The notes beneath the pieces were generated by a model, which ran no database searches, was not told the DNA's origin, and saw only the letters and a program-made list of their open reading frames with translations. Shown here piece after piece: positions 1-11,498 of a stretch of DNA of 64,000 bases. The position numbers and the translations under genes are program-made. Origin of the DNA: Tomocerus qinae. Its lineage: Eukaryota > Arthropoda > Collembola > Entomobryomorpha > Tomoceridae. How positions within the stretch are numbered: position 1 is the first letter of the stretch; the number at the start of each line of letters is the position of its first letter. Location: contig CM034546.1 in assembly GCA_020055645.1 (NCBI GenBank), positions 77,128,001 through 77,192,000 on the forward strand. The letters run 5' to 3'.

Positions 1-102
1 AGGTGCTACAAGCTATATGTACACAATTTGCAATATAGCTAAAATGTAGTTTCCTAGATAATTTTCAGGCAGGAATTCAAAAATTGTGAGTTGTTCCTGA
101 TT

Positions 103-1454
103 TTATGTCGAGGGAAATGTTACTAGTAGAGTGACAGTAAATGAAAGGATGGCTTCATATGTGTCGAACAGATGTTTGTGTTTAACAGCCTTTAAAACTA
201 CGTAACGAATCCCAAAAGGTTTCATTGCAAGAAGATTTAGACGGTTCATTTTTCCGTCTCCGAATGCTGACTGCATATCTAGTAGAATTTTGGATGACTT
301 ATCCCAGCAAATAGCAGAGCCCAGTATGAACATTGTCAGGTAAAAACTGCAAACCCCACCAAATAAACTGAACATCCAAACTTCGAATAATTTTCCTTTG
401 AAAATTCTCAAAGATGCAAATATGCACACCGTTAGACAGACAGAGGCCACAAATGTGAAAGTTGGTAATACGATGGATGAGCAGCTGTTGTTGTAATGGA
501 TGTTCAAAACATGCAGTTTTTGAAATGCTGCAATTTTCACTTTCATCATGTTCTCCGTACTGCAACATAAAGACATTTACAGTCAAGAAATTCAGAGCCG
601 GTTGGATTACTTTAAAGTGTTACCTCAATTTATTCAGCATTGCGAAATTCCTGGAATTGTATACTAAAGCGTAGACAAAAAAGAGAGTATTTGCCAATCC
701 TCCCATAACAAACAGAAAATCGGTAATCATAAAAGTCGCTACAATTAAAAAAATATTGCCCGTTCTTCCAGGGGAAATGAAATCGACAATAAAATGATTT
801 CCTGGACAGAGGAGATTCGTGATGAAGCAGAATATTATCACCACAACCAAAAGGGATGGCATCATCCATTTCCAAATATAGGTCTCCAACTTCACATTGT
901 TATGTTCCAGGTGTTTTCCAATATTTTCTGTTTCTTCTACTCAAACAATGAATTAAATTAAATAAAGGGCAAGTATTTTATTATTTTTATTTTTAATGAT
1001 TCGTAGATAATTGCAGTTAAATAATAATAAATTGAACCAACTGCTATTTATTTTATTTACCATTGAATATATTTTTGAAATCCAACTGGTTCAAAAGTCT
1101 CACTATGTGTTCTCCGTTTGTTCTAAAATTGAACAGTACCGCATTCATTATTATGTGAGCAGCAGAATAAATGCAGAGAAATGACAATTGAGTGGCATTT
1201 TGGCTCGGACTTCTCAATTCTGATATTAACTGTGTGACCAAATAAAACGACAGTATTTGGTGATATGTCTCAACAACCTTGTTCGCCAAAATATGTTTTC
1301 GAGATGTTGTGTTGATGAATTTCTCTTCGGATGTACTCCAAAAGAATGGAATTGCTCCACAATTGGCTGAAGCATCTACCCAAAATTTTGCCCGTGTAAA
1401 TATTCGGCAAAATTTTGTAATTTTGGCCTTCAAATTCCTTTTTCGTTCACCCAT
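103..1454 (-). CDS. Seven-transmembrane chemoreceptor, gustatory-receptor-like (copy A)
   Basis: Three exons on the minus strand: 1061-1454, 624-936 and 103-559. They sum to 1164 nt and encode 387 aa. Splice phases agree with each other and with the paralogue at 13159-15133. The product is a membrane protein with about seven hydrophobic segments spread over all three exons (for example around VVVIIFCFITNLL and TFTFVASVCLTVCIFA). The length fits arthropod gustatory receptors, which are ligand-gated channels of sensory neurons. Conserved blocks shared with the paralogue include YNSRNFAMLNKL, RIFKGKLFEV, MKPFGIRY and KHKHLFDT. The start MGERKR is supported because the same ATG-GGT context is present in the decayed exon at 1865-2016. 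The usual TYhhhhhQF ending of insect GRs is absent, so the family call rests on topology and length. An unrelated membrane family remains possible. Confidence 0.6.
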
Positions 1455-1864
1455 ATTCTAGAAGAAATGATCCAGGAAGAAGTCAAAAGGAATGTCTGCA
1501 GGCTTCAACAGTTTCTTTGTGATAGAGCAGCTGGTTAGATAAAGACTAACCAATTCAAAATCTATTTTCAGGATAATGTCTGAATACCAATTATTCCAAT
1601 TGATTTACATACCCTTGTCTATTTTGGGAAAAATGTCTTTAATCGTGTCTTCAATCAGGTAATGGGGCAATTGAATGTGTTTTCGTTTATTTTCAATAAT
1701 TTAAATCGGGACGTCAATTATAAAAGATTTCCTAAATAATATGATTACAAGTTTCTCCTAGTGTTTCAATTATAGTTGAATATTTGCATGGTGCCGTAGC
1801 AATAGCAAATGTTCAACTACTGAAATCGGAAGTAAAAGACGATTGTTAGCATGCCTTTTGGGTA

Positions 1865-2016
1865 TTCCGATGAATTTCTCTTTTAGTATGCTCCAAACCA
1901 ATGAATTTGTTCCACAATTCCCTAAAACGTCTACCCAAAATTTTGGTCGGGTTACTTAGTGTCTGTCGAAATTTTGTAATGGTGCCCTTCAAATTAATTA
2001 TTCGTTTACCCATAGT
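1865..2016 (-). pseudogene. Decayed first exon of a GR-like receptor
   Basis: On the minus strand this stretch matches the 5' part of exon 1 in the two intact receptors, including the ATG-GGT-AAA-CGA start and the part covering the first membrane segment. It has frame breaks and no following exons of its own. It lies just upstream of copy A, so it is a leftover of a tandem duplication. Confidence 0.6.
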
Positions 2017-3111
2017 TTAAATTGATAGAAGAATTGATTCTTTAAGAAAATTTAATTGCAATGTCTGTCGACTTCTACATTACCTTTTTGATAGTGCAGT
2101 TATTTCAATATGTAAAAGGCCTTTTCTAACCATTCTAAGTGAAAAGTCTGTCTACCATTTATTTAAAATTGATTAATACCTTACTATGGCTATTTTGCTA
2201 GGTTTTAATCATAATTGGTTTAACGAGCAAAACTTCTTTTATTTTCAACTATTTAAATCATATTATAGAGACTATTATGAATGATTTTCTAAACCTAACA
2301 AGTTGCTTCCTAGCATTCGTATTATTATAGTAAGATAAATATAATGGAGAATTTCCATGTAGAGTAAACAGTGCAAAATTTAAATGCGTGTTTATGAATT
2401 TTCTAAGCCATTTAAGACATTTATTATCGTGGCTTAAGTAGCTCAACGTGAACTTTAAATCGTATACTTAAGGTTGTTTACTTGAATATCTTCTTATGGT
2501 CATTTCACAGGATAGGGCTTTAACTATGAAATTGGTGTAATCAAGGAAGTTTTTTATTTTCAATTATTTTAATCACGAAGTCGATTAAAAATGTTTTATT
2601 TACTAGAATTTTTTTCATTTTTCATAAAATTATTATACTATAACTAGGATACAAGTACCACGTGAAGTGAGCAATGCAAACTGTAAATACATGTTTGAAT
2701 TATTTCGAAGGCAATTGAGGCAATTAAAATTTATCATTGCGTTGCGCGTTTAAAAAGCATGAGAAAGAATGAACAAAAAGCTCAGTCATAATAATATACA
2801 GTTAATTATAAAATTAACTAACACTGATACACTAACAATACTTAACTTAACCAATACACTTACTTAACAATACTTAAACTTAACCTTAACAAAATATTTA
2901 ACCTTGTCGTATATTGTTTTCGAAATTCACAACTAGGCAGTTTTATTTTTAAATCCTTGTTTAGAATTTAAATTGTGATTTTTAACATTTTTCATTAAAA
3001 TCAGAGATGAAATATTTTCATAAAAAATCTTTGTAAGTGTGCATGATTTGCAATACTACTAGTGCATTTTCTTGAATGAAGATGAGTGTCATACATATAG
3101 AAATTCAAAAA
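2017..3111 (-). repeat. Diverged duplicated flanking blocks of the receptor array
   Basis: No gene is supported here. Blocks of about 60-250 bp recur in order at about 1460-1750, 2020-2450 and 2490-2760, and again at 12290-12780 and 15300-15860. Recognisable pieces include the motif ATGAAATTGGTGTAAT at about 2527 and 12540. The stretch from about 2480 to 3111 matches 12500-13158, the 3' side of copy D, so this is a segmental duplication carrying receptor flanks. Hydrophobic-looking minus-strand translations such as 2258-2446 may be remains of an ancient exon, but stop codons interrupt the other copies. Confidence 0.5.
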
Positions 3112-3924
3112 TTAAATTGGTTCCGATATTAAGTCGAGGGAAATATTACAAGTAGAGTGACGTTGTAGGAGAGGATGGCTTCGTATACATGTGTCGAATA
3201 GATGTTTGTGCTTGATAGCCCTTAAGACTCCGTAACGAATTCCATAAGGCTTCATTGCAAGCAGCTTTAAACGGTCCTGTTTTCTATTACTGACTGTTGA
3301 GCGCATGTCTTCCAAAATTTTGTATGATTTATCCCAGCAAGTTGCAGAGCCCAGTAACAACAATGTCATGTAAAAAAGGCAAGCCCAACCACTTAGGCAG
3401 ATTACCAAAACATCGAATAGCTTTCCTTTGAAAATTCTCAAGAATGCAAATATGCACGATGTTAGACAAAACGAAAGTACGAATGTGAAAGTTGGCATTA
3501 ATACGATTAATACCGAGATACAACTCTCATTGAAAAGGATGTTCAGGACTCAGGACACGCAGTTTTTGAAATGTTGCAATTTTGACTGCCAACTGTTCTT
3601 CCGTACTACAACATACAAAAGTTTAAAATTTATTATTTCAAGTTTAATTAAATAAAAATGTATGGATTTACCTCAATTTATTTAGCCCTGCGAAATTTCT
3701 GAAATTGTAAACCTAAATGATAAAGAAAATTAGAGATAACCCGCCAACAAATAGCAGAAAGTCTTCAATCATGGAAATTGCAACAATCAGAAAAATATTT
3801 CCAATTCTTCAAGGGAAAATGAAATCAGAAATGAAATTATTTCCAGGGTAGAAGAGATTTGTGGTGAAGGAGAATATTATCACCAGAATCAAATATGATG
3901 GCATCATCCATTTCCAAATATACC
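3112..3924 (-). pseudogene. GR-like receptor pseudogene (copy C), 5'-truncated
   Basis: Minus-strand remains of exons 3 (about 3112-3610) and 2 (about 3670-3924) of the GR-like family. Shared blocks include RIFKGKLF, MKPYGIRYGVL and KHKHLFDT. After KHKHLFDT a short insertion shifts the frame, so the last membrane segment is lost. A second frame break lies upstream of MPTFTF, and exon 2 contains stops. Homology ends abruptly near 3924, inside exon 2 just after the TTTCCAAATATA context. There the sequence changes to palindromic DNA, and exon 1 is missing. The copy was probably broken by insertion or rearrangement. Confidence 0.75.
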
Positions 3925-4263
3925 GTAAATATCGATATAATTCCGCGCGGAATTATTGTTTCAAAGGCACAAAAAAAAGAGTGAATAGTCGAAATAATTC
4001 CGCAGCTGTGGAATTATTTCGATACGCGGAATTATTTTTCATAGTCAATTTTTATTTAATTTTCAAAGCAAAAGTTAAAAATGAAAAAAAGTTTAATAAT
4101 AAATGGATTTATATTTCATCCATTCATGTAAAGTTTCTTCCATTGCAGGAATTTTTAATTTTCGTCCTCCTCCTTTTAGTATTTTTCTCTCACTTGCTTC
4201 TGTGCATATAAATATCCTCTACAAAATGATATAGAAATGACATTTTCAAAAAAAAATTTATTA
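3925..4263. repeat. Inserted palindromic DNA next to the broken receptor
   Basis: Contains a perfect 20-bp palindrome at 3937-3956 centred on CCGCGCGG. A second palindrome at 3989-4022 has 13-bp arms ending in GGAATTATTTC, and another GCGGAATTATTT stands at about 4025. The repeated GGAATTATT arms suggest the end of a mobile element inserted into copy C. The rest is AT-rich with no gene seen. A similar GCGGAATTATTTT string occurs in an intron at about 9580. Confidence 0.4.
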
Positions 4264-4488
4264 TTATAAACTGTTACCACCTTCAGCTAAAGTTTCAAAC
4301 TCCAGCCTTTTCCGTTTCCATTCACTTAGAGTTTTTCGATGAACATTTAACTGTTTGCTGACCTTAGTCATCGAGCTTTCGTCACATAATTTAATAGCCC
4401 TGGTGATCTTAGAAGCCAAATTTCTTGACACATAGGAAGATGGTCTTTTTGGAGTCAAAAATACTCGTTCTTCCTCCGCTTCTGCCAT
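4264..4488 (-). CDS. Small helix-turn-helix ORF, possibly a transposase remnant
   Basis: A 74-codon minus-strand reading frame starting at the only in-frame ATG (MAEAEEERVF). It stays open upstream without an ATG to about 4557. The C-terminal 40 residues read like a recognition helix-turn-helix: ITRAIKLCDE, then VSKQLNVHRKTLSEWKRKR. That resembles the N-terminal DNA-binding segments of pogo/CENP-B or psq-like proteins. No catalytic domain is present, and the 24-bp minisatellite begins directly upstream. It lies beside palindromic DNA, so a fragment of a DNA transposon is the likeliest reading. It may not be expressed. Confidence 0.3.
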   Translation of the reverse strand: MAEAEEERVFLTPKRPSSYVSRNLASKITRAIKLCDESSMTKVSKQLNVHRKTLSEWKRKRLEFETLAEGGNSL

Positions 4489-4650
4489 TTCAGAGTGAAT
4501 GCAGACTGCAACTAAACTACCACTACTACTGCTGTACTCTGAGAACCTTTCACTCAAGTCAATTTTCTTAGTTTTATACTTGTTAATCTATAAATAGAAT
4601 ACAATAACCAGTATATAAAGTAGGCAAAGTAAAAATATTATGGTGTAGAA

Positions 4651-7600
4651 CAGATTATCAATAGATTAATAGAATAGATTATCAATAGATTAATAGAATA
4701 GATTATCAATAGATTAATAGAATAGATTATCAATAGATTAATAGAATAGATTATCAATAGATTAATAGAATAGATTATCAATAGATTAATAGAATAGATT
4801 ATCAATAGATTAATAGAATAGATTATCAATAGATTAATAGAATAGATTATCAATAGATTAATAGAATAGATTATCAATAGATTAATAGAATAGATTATCA
4901 ATAGATTAATAGAATAGATTATCAATAGATTAATAGAATAGATTATCAATAGATTAATAGAATAGATTATCAATAGATTAATAGAATAGATTATCAATAG
5001 ATTAATAGAATAGATTATCAATAGATTAATAGAATAGATTATCAATAGATTAATAGAATAGATTATCAATAGATTAATAGAATAGATTATCAATAGATTA
5101 ATAGAATAGATTAACAATAGATTAATAGAATAGATTATCAATAGATTAATAGAATAGATTATCAATAGATTAATAGAATAGATTATCAATAGATTAATAG
5201 AATAGATTATCAATAGATTAATAGAATAGATTACCAATAGATTAATAGAATAGATTACCAATAGATTAATAGAATAGATTACCAATAGATTAATAGAATA
5301 GATTACCAATAGATTAATAGAATAGATTATCAATAGATTAATAGAATAGATTATCAATAGATTAATAGAATAGATTATCAATAGATTAATAGAATAGATT
5401 ACCAATAGATTAATAGAATAGATTACCAATAGATTAATAGAATAGATTACCAATAGATTAATAGAATAGATTACCAATAGATTAATAGAATAGATTATCA
5501 ATAGATTAATAGAATAGATTACCAATAGATTAATAGAATAGATTATCAATAGATTAATAGAATAGATTACCAATAGATTAATAGAATAGATTATCAATAG
5601 ATTAATAGAATAGATTATCAATAGATTAATAGAATAGATTATCAATAGATTAATAGAATAGATTATCAATAGATTAATAGAATAGATTATCAATAGATTA
5701 ATAGAATAGATTATCAATAGATTAATAGAATAGATTATCAATAGATTAATAGAATAGATTATCAATAGATTAATAGAATAGATTATCAATAGATTAATAG
5801 AATAGATTATCAATAGATTAATAGAATAGATTATCAATAGATTAATAGAATAGATTATCAATAGATTAATAGAATAGATTACCAATAGATTAATAGAATA
5901 GATTACCAATAGATTAATAGAATAGATTATCAATAGATTAATAGAATAGATTATCAATAGATTAATAGAATAGATTATCAATAGATTAATAGAATAGATT
6001 ATCAATAGATTAATAGAATAGATTATCAATAGATTAATAGAATAGATTATCAATAGATTAATAGAATAGATTATCAATAGATTAATAGAATAGATTATCA
6101 ATAGATTAATAGAATAGATTATCAATAGATTAATAGAATAGATTATCAATAGATTAATAGAATAGATTATCAATAGATTAATAGAATAGATTATCAATAG
6201 ATTAATAGAATAGATTATCAATAGATTAATAGAATAGATTATCAATAGATTAATAGAATAGATTATCAATAGATTAATAGAATAGATTATCAATAGATTA
6301 ATAGAATAGATTATCAATAGATTAATAGAATAGATTATCAATAGATTAATAGAATAGATTATCAATAGATTAATAGAATAGATTACCAATAGATTAATAG
6401 AATAGATTATCAATAGATTAATAGAATAGATTATCAATAGATTAATAGAATAGATTATCAATAGATTAATAGAATAGATTATCAATAGATTAATAGAATA
6501 GATTACCAATAGATTAATAGAATAGATTATCAATAGATTAATAGAATAGATTATCAATAGATTAATAGAATAGATTATCAATAGATTAATAGAATAGATT
6601 ACCAATAGATTAATAGAATAGATTATCAATAGATTAATAGAATAGATTATCAATAGATTAATAGAATAGATTATCAATAGATTAATAGAATAGATTATCA
6701 ATAGATTAATAGAATAGATTATCAATAGATTAATAGAATAGATTATCAATAGATTAATAGAATAGATTATCAATAGATTAATAGAATAGATTATCAATAG
6801 ATTAATAGAATAGATTATCAATAGATTAATAGAATAGATTATCAATAGATTAATAGAATAGATTATCAATAGATTAATAGAATAGATTATCAATAGATTA
6901 ATAGAATAGATTATCAATAGATTAATAGAATAGATTATCAATAGATTAATAGAATAGATTATCAATAGATTAATAGAATAGATTATCAATAGATTAATAG
7001 AATAGATTATCAATAGATTAATAGAATAGATTATCAATAGATTAATAGAATAGATTATCAATAGATTAATAGAATAGATTACCAATAGATTAATAGAATA
7101 GATTATCAATAGATTAATAGAATAGATTACCAATAGATTAATAGAATAGATTATCAATAGATTAATAGAATAGATTACCAATAGATTAATAGAATAGATT
7201 ATCAATAGATTAATAGAATAGATTACCAATAGATTAATAGAATAGATTATCAATAGATTAATAGAATAGATTATCAATAGATTAATAGAATAGATTATCA
7301 ATAGATTAATAGAATAGATTATCAATAGATTAATAGAATAGATTATCAATAGATTAATAGAATAGATTATCAATAGATTAATAGAATAGATTATCAATAG
7401 ATTAATAGAATAGATTACCAATAGATTAATAGAATAGATTATCAATAGATTAATAGAATAGATTACCAATAGATTAATAGAATAGATTATCAATAGATTA
7501 ATAGAATAGATTATCAATAGATTAATAGAATAGATTATCAATAGATTAATAGAATAGATTACCAATAGATTAATAGAATAGATTATCAATAGATTAATAG

Positions 7601-7671
7601 AATAGATTATCAATAGATTAATAGAATAGATTATCAATAGATTAATAGAATAGATTATCAATAGATTAATA
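4651..7671. repeat. 24-bp minisatellite, about 126 units
   Basis: About 3.0 kb of head-to-tail 24-bp units. Each unit is made of two related halves, ATAGAATAGATT and ATCAATAGATTA, so the unit itself looks like an old dimer. Nearly all units are identical. One position varies between T and C (ATTATC or ATTACC, about 22 C units), and one unit near 5113 has A (ATTAAC). C units are clustered: runs of four near 5231-5303 and 5401-5473, and 48-bp alternation near 7081-7225 and 7417-7465. The repeat leaves one minus-strand frame open for 1007 codons (LLIIYSIN repeats), purely because 24 is divisible by three. Confidence 0.97.
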
Positions 7672-8015
7672 TAATAACAAATAGATTAATTTCATTTTCA
7701 TCCTGTCCTATCCATAATTCAACTGAAGGTATGAATACTAATATTTATTCAAAATAATAATATAATATACGTTTACTACTATAATACTCTACTTTGTAAT
7801 AAAAAACGAAATTGTCCTCTTCAATAAATTCATCTCCATTTATTACGTAAAACAGGAAAATAATGTACGATATAATATGCACCATAAAAAGGTTATACTT
7901 CTATAGACATTAAATTAAGCCTAGCATCTACAAGTACTTTACAATGTCGTTGTATCACGGAATACCTAGTAATAATAAGCAGTAAAATAATACAATGAAA
8001 TGAATACGATTATAT
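7672..8015. other. Intergenic, no gene seen
   Basis: AT-rich sequence between the minisatellite and the 3' end of the copper amine oxidase gene. I see nothing coding. It should hold the 3' untranslated region of that gene. Confidence 0.5.
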
Positions 8016-11000
8016 TTAGACGTTCTTATGCACGTTTGGAACATCAAGACCAGGGTTCTGGATGAAGAAATTGACAGGCAAAAATTTGAATCCGACGGCC
8101 CTAAAGAGTAAACAATAAGCAATAAATTTTAATCATGTTATTCATATTAAGGCATTGCATTGACACAACATGACAACCGTCATTGTGTTCGGCAGCAAAC
8201 TGATAATCTTAAAATATATAAAGGCTTAATACATAATAATGGTACCTACTAAGGTACCTAGTCAAGCATAATCTTTATTCTAAAACAAACTTAATTTTCA
8301 TATTTTTAAATTATATTATTAAATTTAAAACTTTCAAGTTTACAAATTATTGCGATTAATTTGCTAATACTTACTCAGTGGGCATAACAGGCCAGTCTTC
8401 AATTCGTGGATAATGTGTAATGCCAAATACGTGCCACAAAACAATATCTTCATTTACAATTGACGTGTTTTCGTATTCATTGACCCATTCAGGTAGTCCA
8501 TGTCCATTCAGATAGTCTCCTCCTGCATAGATTTGCTTGTCATTATATTTAGTGACCCATACATCATAAGCAGTGAAGTTTCCTCTCTGCCTTGCAGGAC
8601 TGTCGATCTTCCACAATGCCGGTCCCTTATTTTCAGGTCGTAGCATATATCCCACAGGTTTTCTTGTCACAGAGTTCTTTATGCTGGGATTTAATATTTT
8701 CCAAGTTCTGGATGTATTCGGGGAGTTCTTGGTACGAGCCTGGCCTTGAGTTTTGAGAAGAGTGTAATTTGTAACTATGGCATTTCCATAGGGATTGATT
8801 TCTACCGGAAGAAAATCACCCGCTACGATATCCAATGTTTCAACTGAATTTCGCTTCCCGTCGATGTCCGTGTCCATCCGAACACAAAAGAAATGCTGGT
8901 GTGTTGTTGCAAAAATTTGATCAGTGACGACAGTTCCGAAAGGTGGGGCTCTTGCTCCTTTTGCAAGAAGATTGGTCGCTACAATTCCCGACAACTTTAC
9001 CATAAATTCCATAGAAGCATCTTGGTAGAAATACCAATGAAATATATAATTGTAGTTTCCAGCTTGCATCGAAAACAAAACGACTAGTCGGTGTGATCGA
9101 ACCGTGCTTGTTCTCTCCGAAACTTCATCCTGGTGTTTCCAAAGTAGTCCTGCATCCTCTTCGTATACACAAATACATTGAGGCACTTCTACTGGCTCGC
9201 CGTCATTGTTATTTACAGTCCCGTTGAAAAAATAAACCCTTCCTAGACAATCTTCTTGAGCTATTGACTCCAAGGCATCAAATCCCAAACCATACTCACC
9301 CTCGTCAAATACCTTAAAATACAAAATTTAAATATCTGATTTATTCGCTGCCCGAGTTTATTATTTGTAGTAATGGTTACATTTTTCATTGGACCAGTTG
9401 GTGGCCGTGAATCTCCGTAAGGTATCCACATTTCTGAAACAGCAGCTCTGTAGATCAAAGGTCGCACTTTCCCATTGTCATTGTAATTTATCCAATGTAG
9501 AACTAAACCTTCTCTGGAATTAAACCTGTAAAAACAATTCACAAAATAGTAGTTCGTCGTTCGTAATTGTATGGATATGCGGAATTATTTTCTATACCCG
9601 ACTCGGAAAGACCATTTTTGCCATTCGATTTTATATCCCGTAACTTTGTAGCTGGGACCGTAAGGAGAAGTGATAACAATTGGTCGGACATCCTTTCGCA
9701 GGAAATTATTTCCCAGCAGTTTCTGATCGTAATTGTGTGGAGTGGTTGGGACTGTTACATGACTGTTGTCGGTACTCAAACCATATCCGGTTGGACATTC
9801 CAAGAAATCAATCACTTTCTGCTCCCTCATATCAACAATTGCCGTAAAAGGCATAGGATGTGCGTAGACATTGTCCTCGGGAAAATTCTGTCCGTAAATT
9901 ATCATTTGAAGAAGTCGCTTTCCCCGGTACTTAGGCTTATCTCCCACATAACCCATTGTCCTAAAAAATGTAATTTGAACATTAAAAAACCACCGGAATA
10001 TTTTTCAAACGAGTAACCTGGAAGCAAGGTTCAGTTTTAGCCGGCCAAAACTACATTTGCCAACCTCCCAGGCAAAAGGAGCAAAGTGGGTAGTTGGCAA
10101 AAGGGGCAACGATACCTAAAATTTAAAAATTTGCGCCGATTTTTACATTTTTTACCTTTAAGCCCCATTTTGGTCACTAGCCAACTGTTAATTTACCCAT
10201 CCTCTAACCACTTTTGCCCCCTAGCCACCACACACCGGCTGGCTGAACTCTACCTGGAAGTCATAAATTGTTTTGAATTCAAGTCACGCATTTAAATGTG
10301 GACTGGCATAACAAGGGATTTATTTTCATATAAAAATTATAACCTATAGATTTAAGTGGAAAAGTTGTTTTGCTAATTAAATCTATAGGCAAAATCTTCA
10401 TATTTTAGTTCCATTAGTTATTCGTCCGTGGTTAGAAATTGCTGGAAACGTGTACTTTACATTTGCTTAGCATAATATAGTGGAGATGTGAGAGATTCTG
10501 TAGAGATGTCTTACCAATCCGTTTTGAAGACTAAACTTTGGTTGCCATAGCCATAATAGTTGCAGCGTCTTTTAAATTCTGAATTTCCTGAAGTGATTTC
10601 CTTAGCAAGAGTCCAATCGTCATCTGTGAAAAGAGGTTGAACTCCCATCGGAAGAGTGTTCTCACTAAAGATATTCCCAAAGTCGAGGTCGACCACATAC
10701 TCAACAACCCTGCCAGTGTTCTTTTTAATACATACTGTTAAAGATCGACGAGGTATTACTCCATACGCAGGATTTTTATTGATTAGGAAATAAGCTGCCA
10801 AGAGATTCTTTGGAGGCTCCTTCAACGTGATTACGATAAAAATACAACTAGCGACTTGACCGATAATTTTTGATGTTTCGGTTATTTCTTCCGCACTCAG
10901 AGGGTCCAAGGGGTGAACTGAGGGAATGGCAGGGTAGCTTGAATGTTGATAACCATTGCCTACAGAAACAATAGTAAATTTGGCAGTGAAATATTGCGAC

Positions 11001-11498
11001 ATGTCTTATTTTTGTACATTTTCCCTTCCCGTATACATAAGCTCATAATGGTTTAACTAACCGACTAACGGCTTTACTTTTTTACGAAGCCAAAAAATAA
11101 AAGGAAGATGGTAAATTTTGCTGAATGCTTTTGTAAAGATGGTTTATTCCTTTGATTTTGATATCCCGAAATTGTAACGCCACATCAAATCATGAATGAC
11201 TGTTTGTTATGTTAAAGTAGTAGAATAATAAAAACCGTAGTGAACAGTAAAATGTATTGGATTCAGAAAACTCTTACCATCATAGGATCTTTTGGCTTTA
11301 GAAACTTTGCTGCCATTAAATGTTTTTTCTGCGTTAATTTCAGCGAATGCCCCTGAAAATTAAACACAGTGAAATTAGAAAATTCTTTTCTGCATATTGT
11401 CACGTATATTTAATACATGGATTTTACACTTAAATACCGTCGTAGGTTACTGATGCGATTAATAGATAGAAACTTATGGAAACAGTAAATAATTTCAT
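8016..11498 (-). CDS. Secreted copper-containing amine oxidase
   Basis: Seven minus-strand exons (11438-11498, 11278-11352, 10515-10959, 9598-9960, 9381-9525, 8375-9312, 8016-8100) total 2112 nt, 703 aa, the family's usual size. The enzyme oxidatively deaminates primary amines to aldehyde, ammonia and hydrogen peroxide, using copper and a topaquinone made from its own tyrosine. The N-terminus is a signal peptide (MKLFTVSISFYLLIASV). Visible are the catalytic-base motif PYGDSRPP (Asp353), FDEGEYGLG, the EEDAGLLWKH block with the Cys385/Cys411 pair, copper ligands His501 and His503 (HQHFF) and His663 (HYPRIEDWP), and the C-terminal NPGLDVP. The cofactor tyrosine is Tyr450 in QAGNYNY. The usual motif is T/S-x-x-N-Y-D/E-Y, so two normally conserved positions differ. 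The fold and ligands are otherwise intact. It sits between receptor copies, with no functional link visible. Confidence 0.93.

Noticed and set aside
1590-1690. Minus-strand frame HIQLPHYLIEDTIKDIFPKIDK as an extra receptor exon
   Set aside because: Joining it to the next open segment would need a 33-bp intron, and the equivalent regions of other copies are full of stops. Left as decayed flank.
4638-7661. A 1007-codon minus-strand open frame of LLIIYSIN repeats
   Set aside because: It is produced by a 24-bp non-coding satellite whose length is a multiple of three. There is no unique sequence, start context or splice structure.
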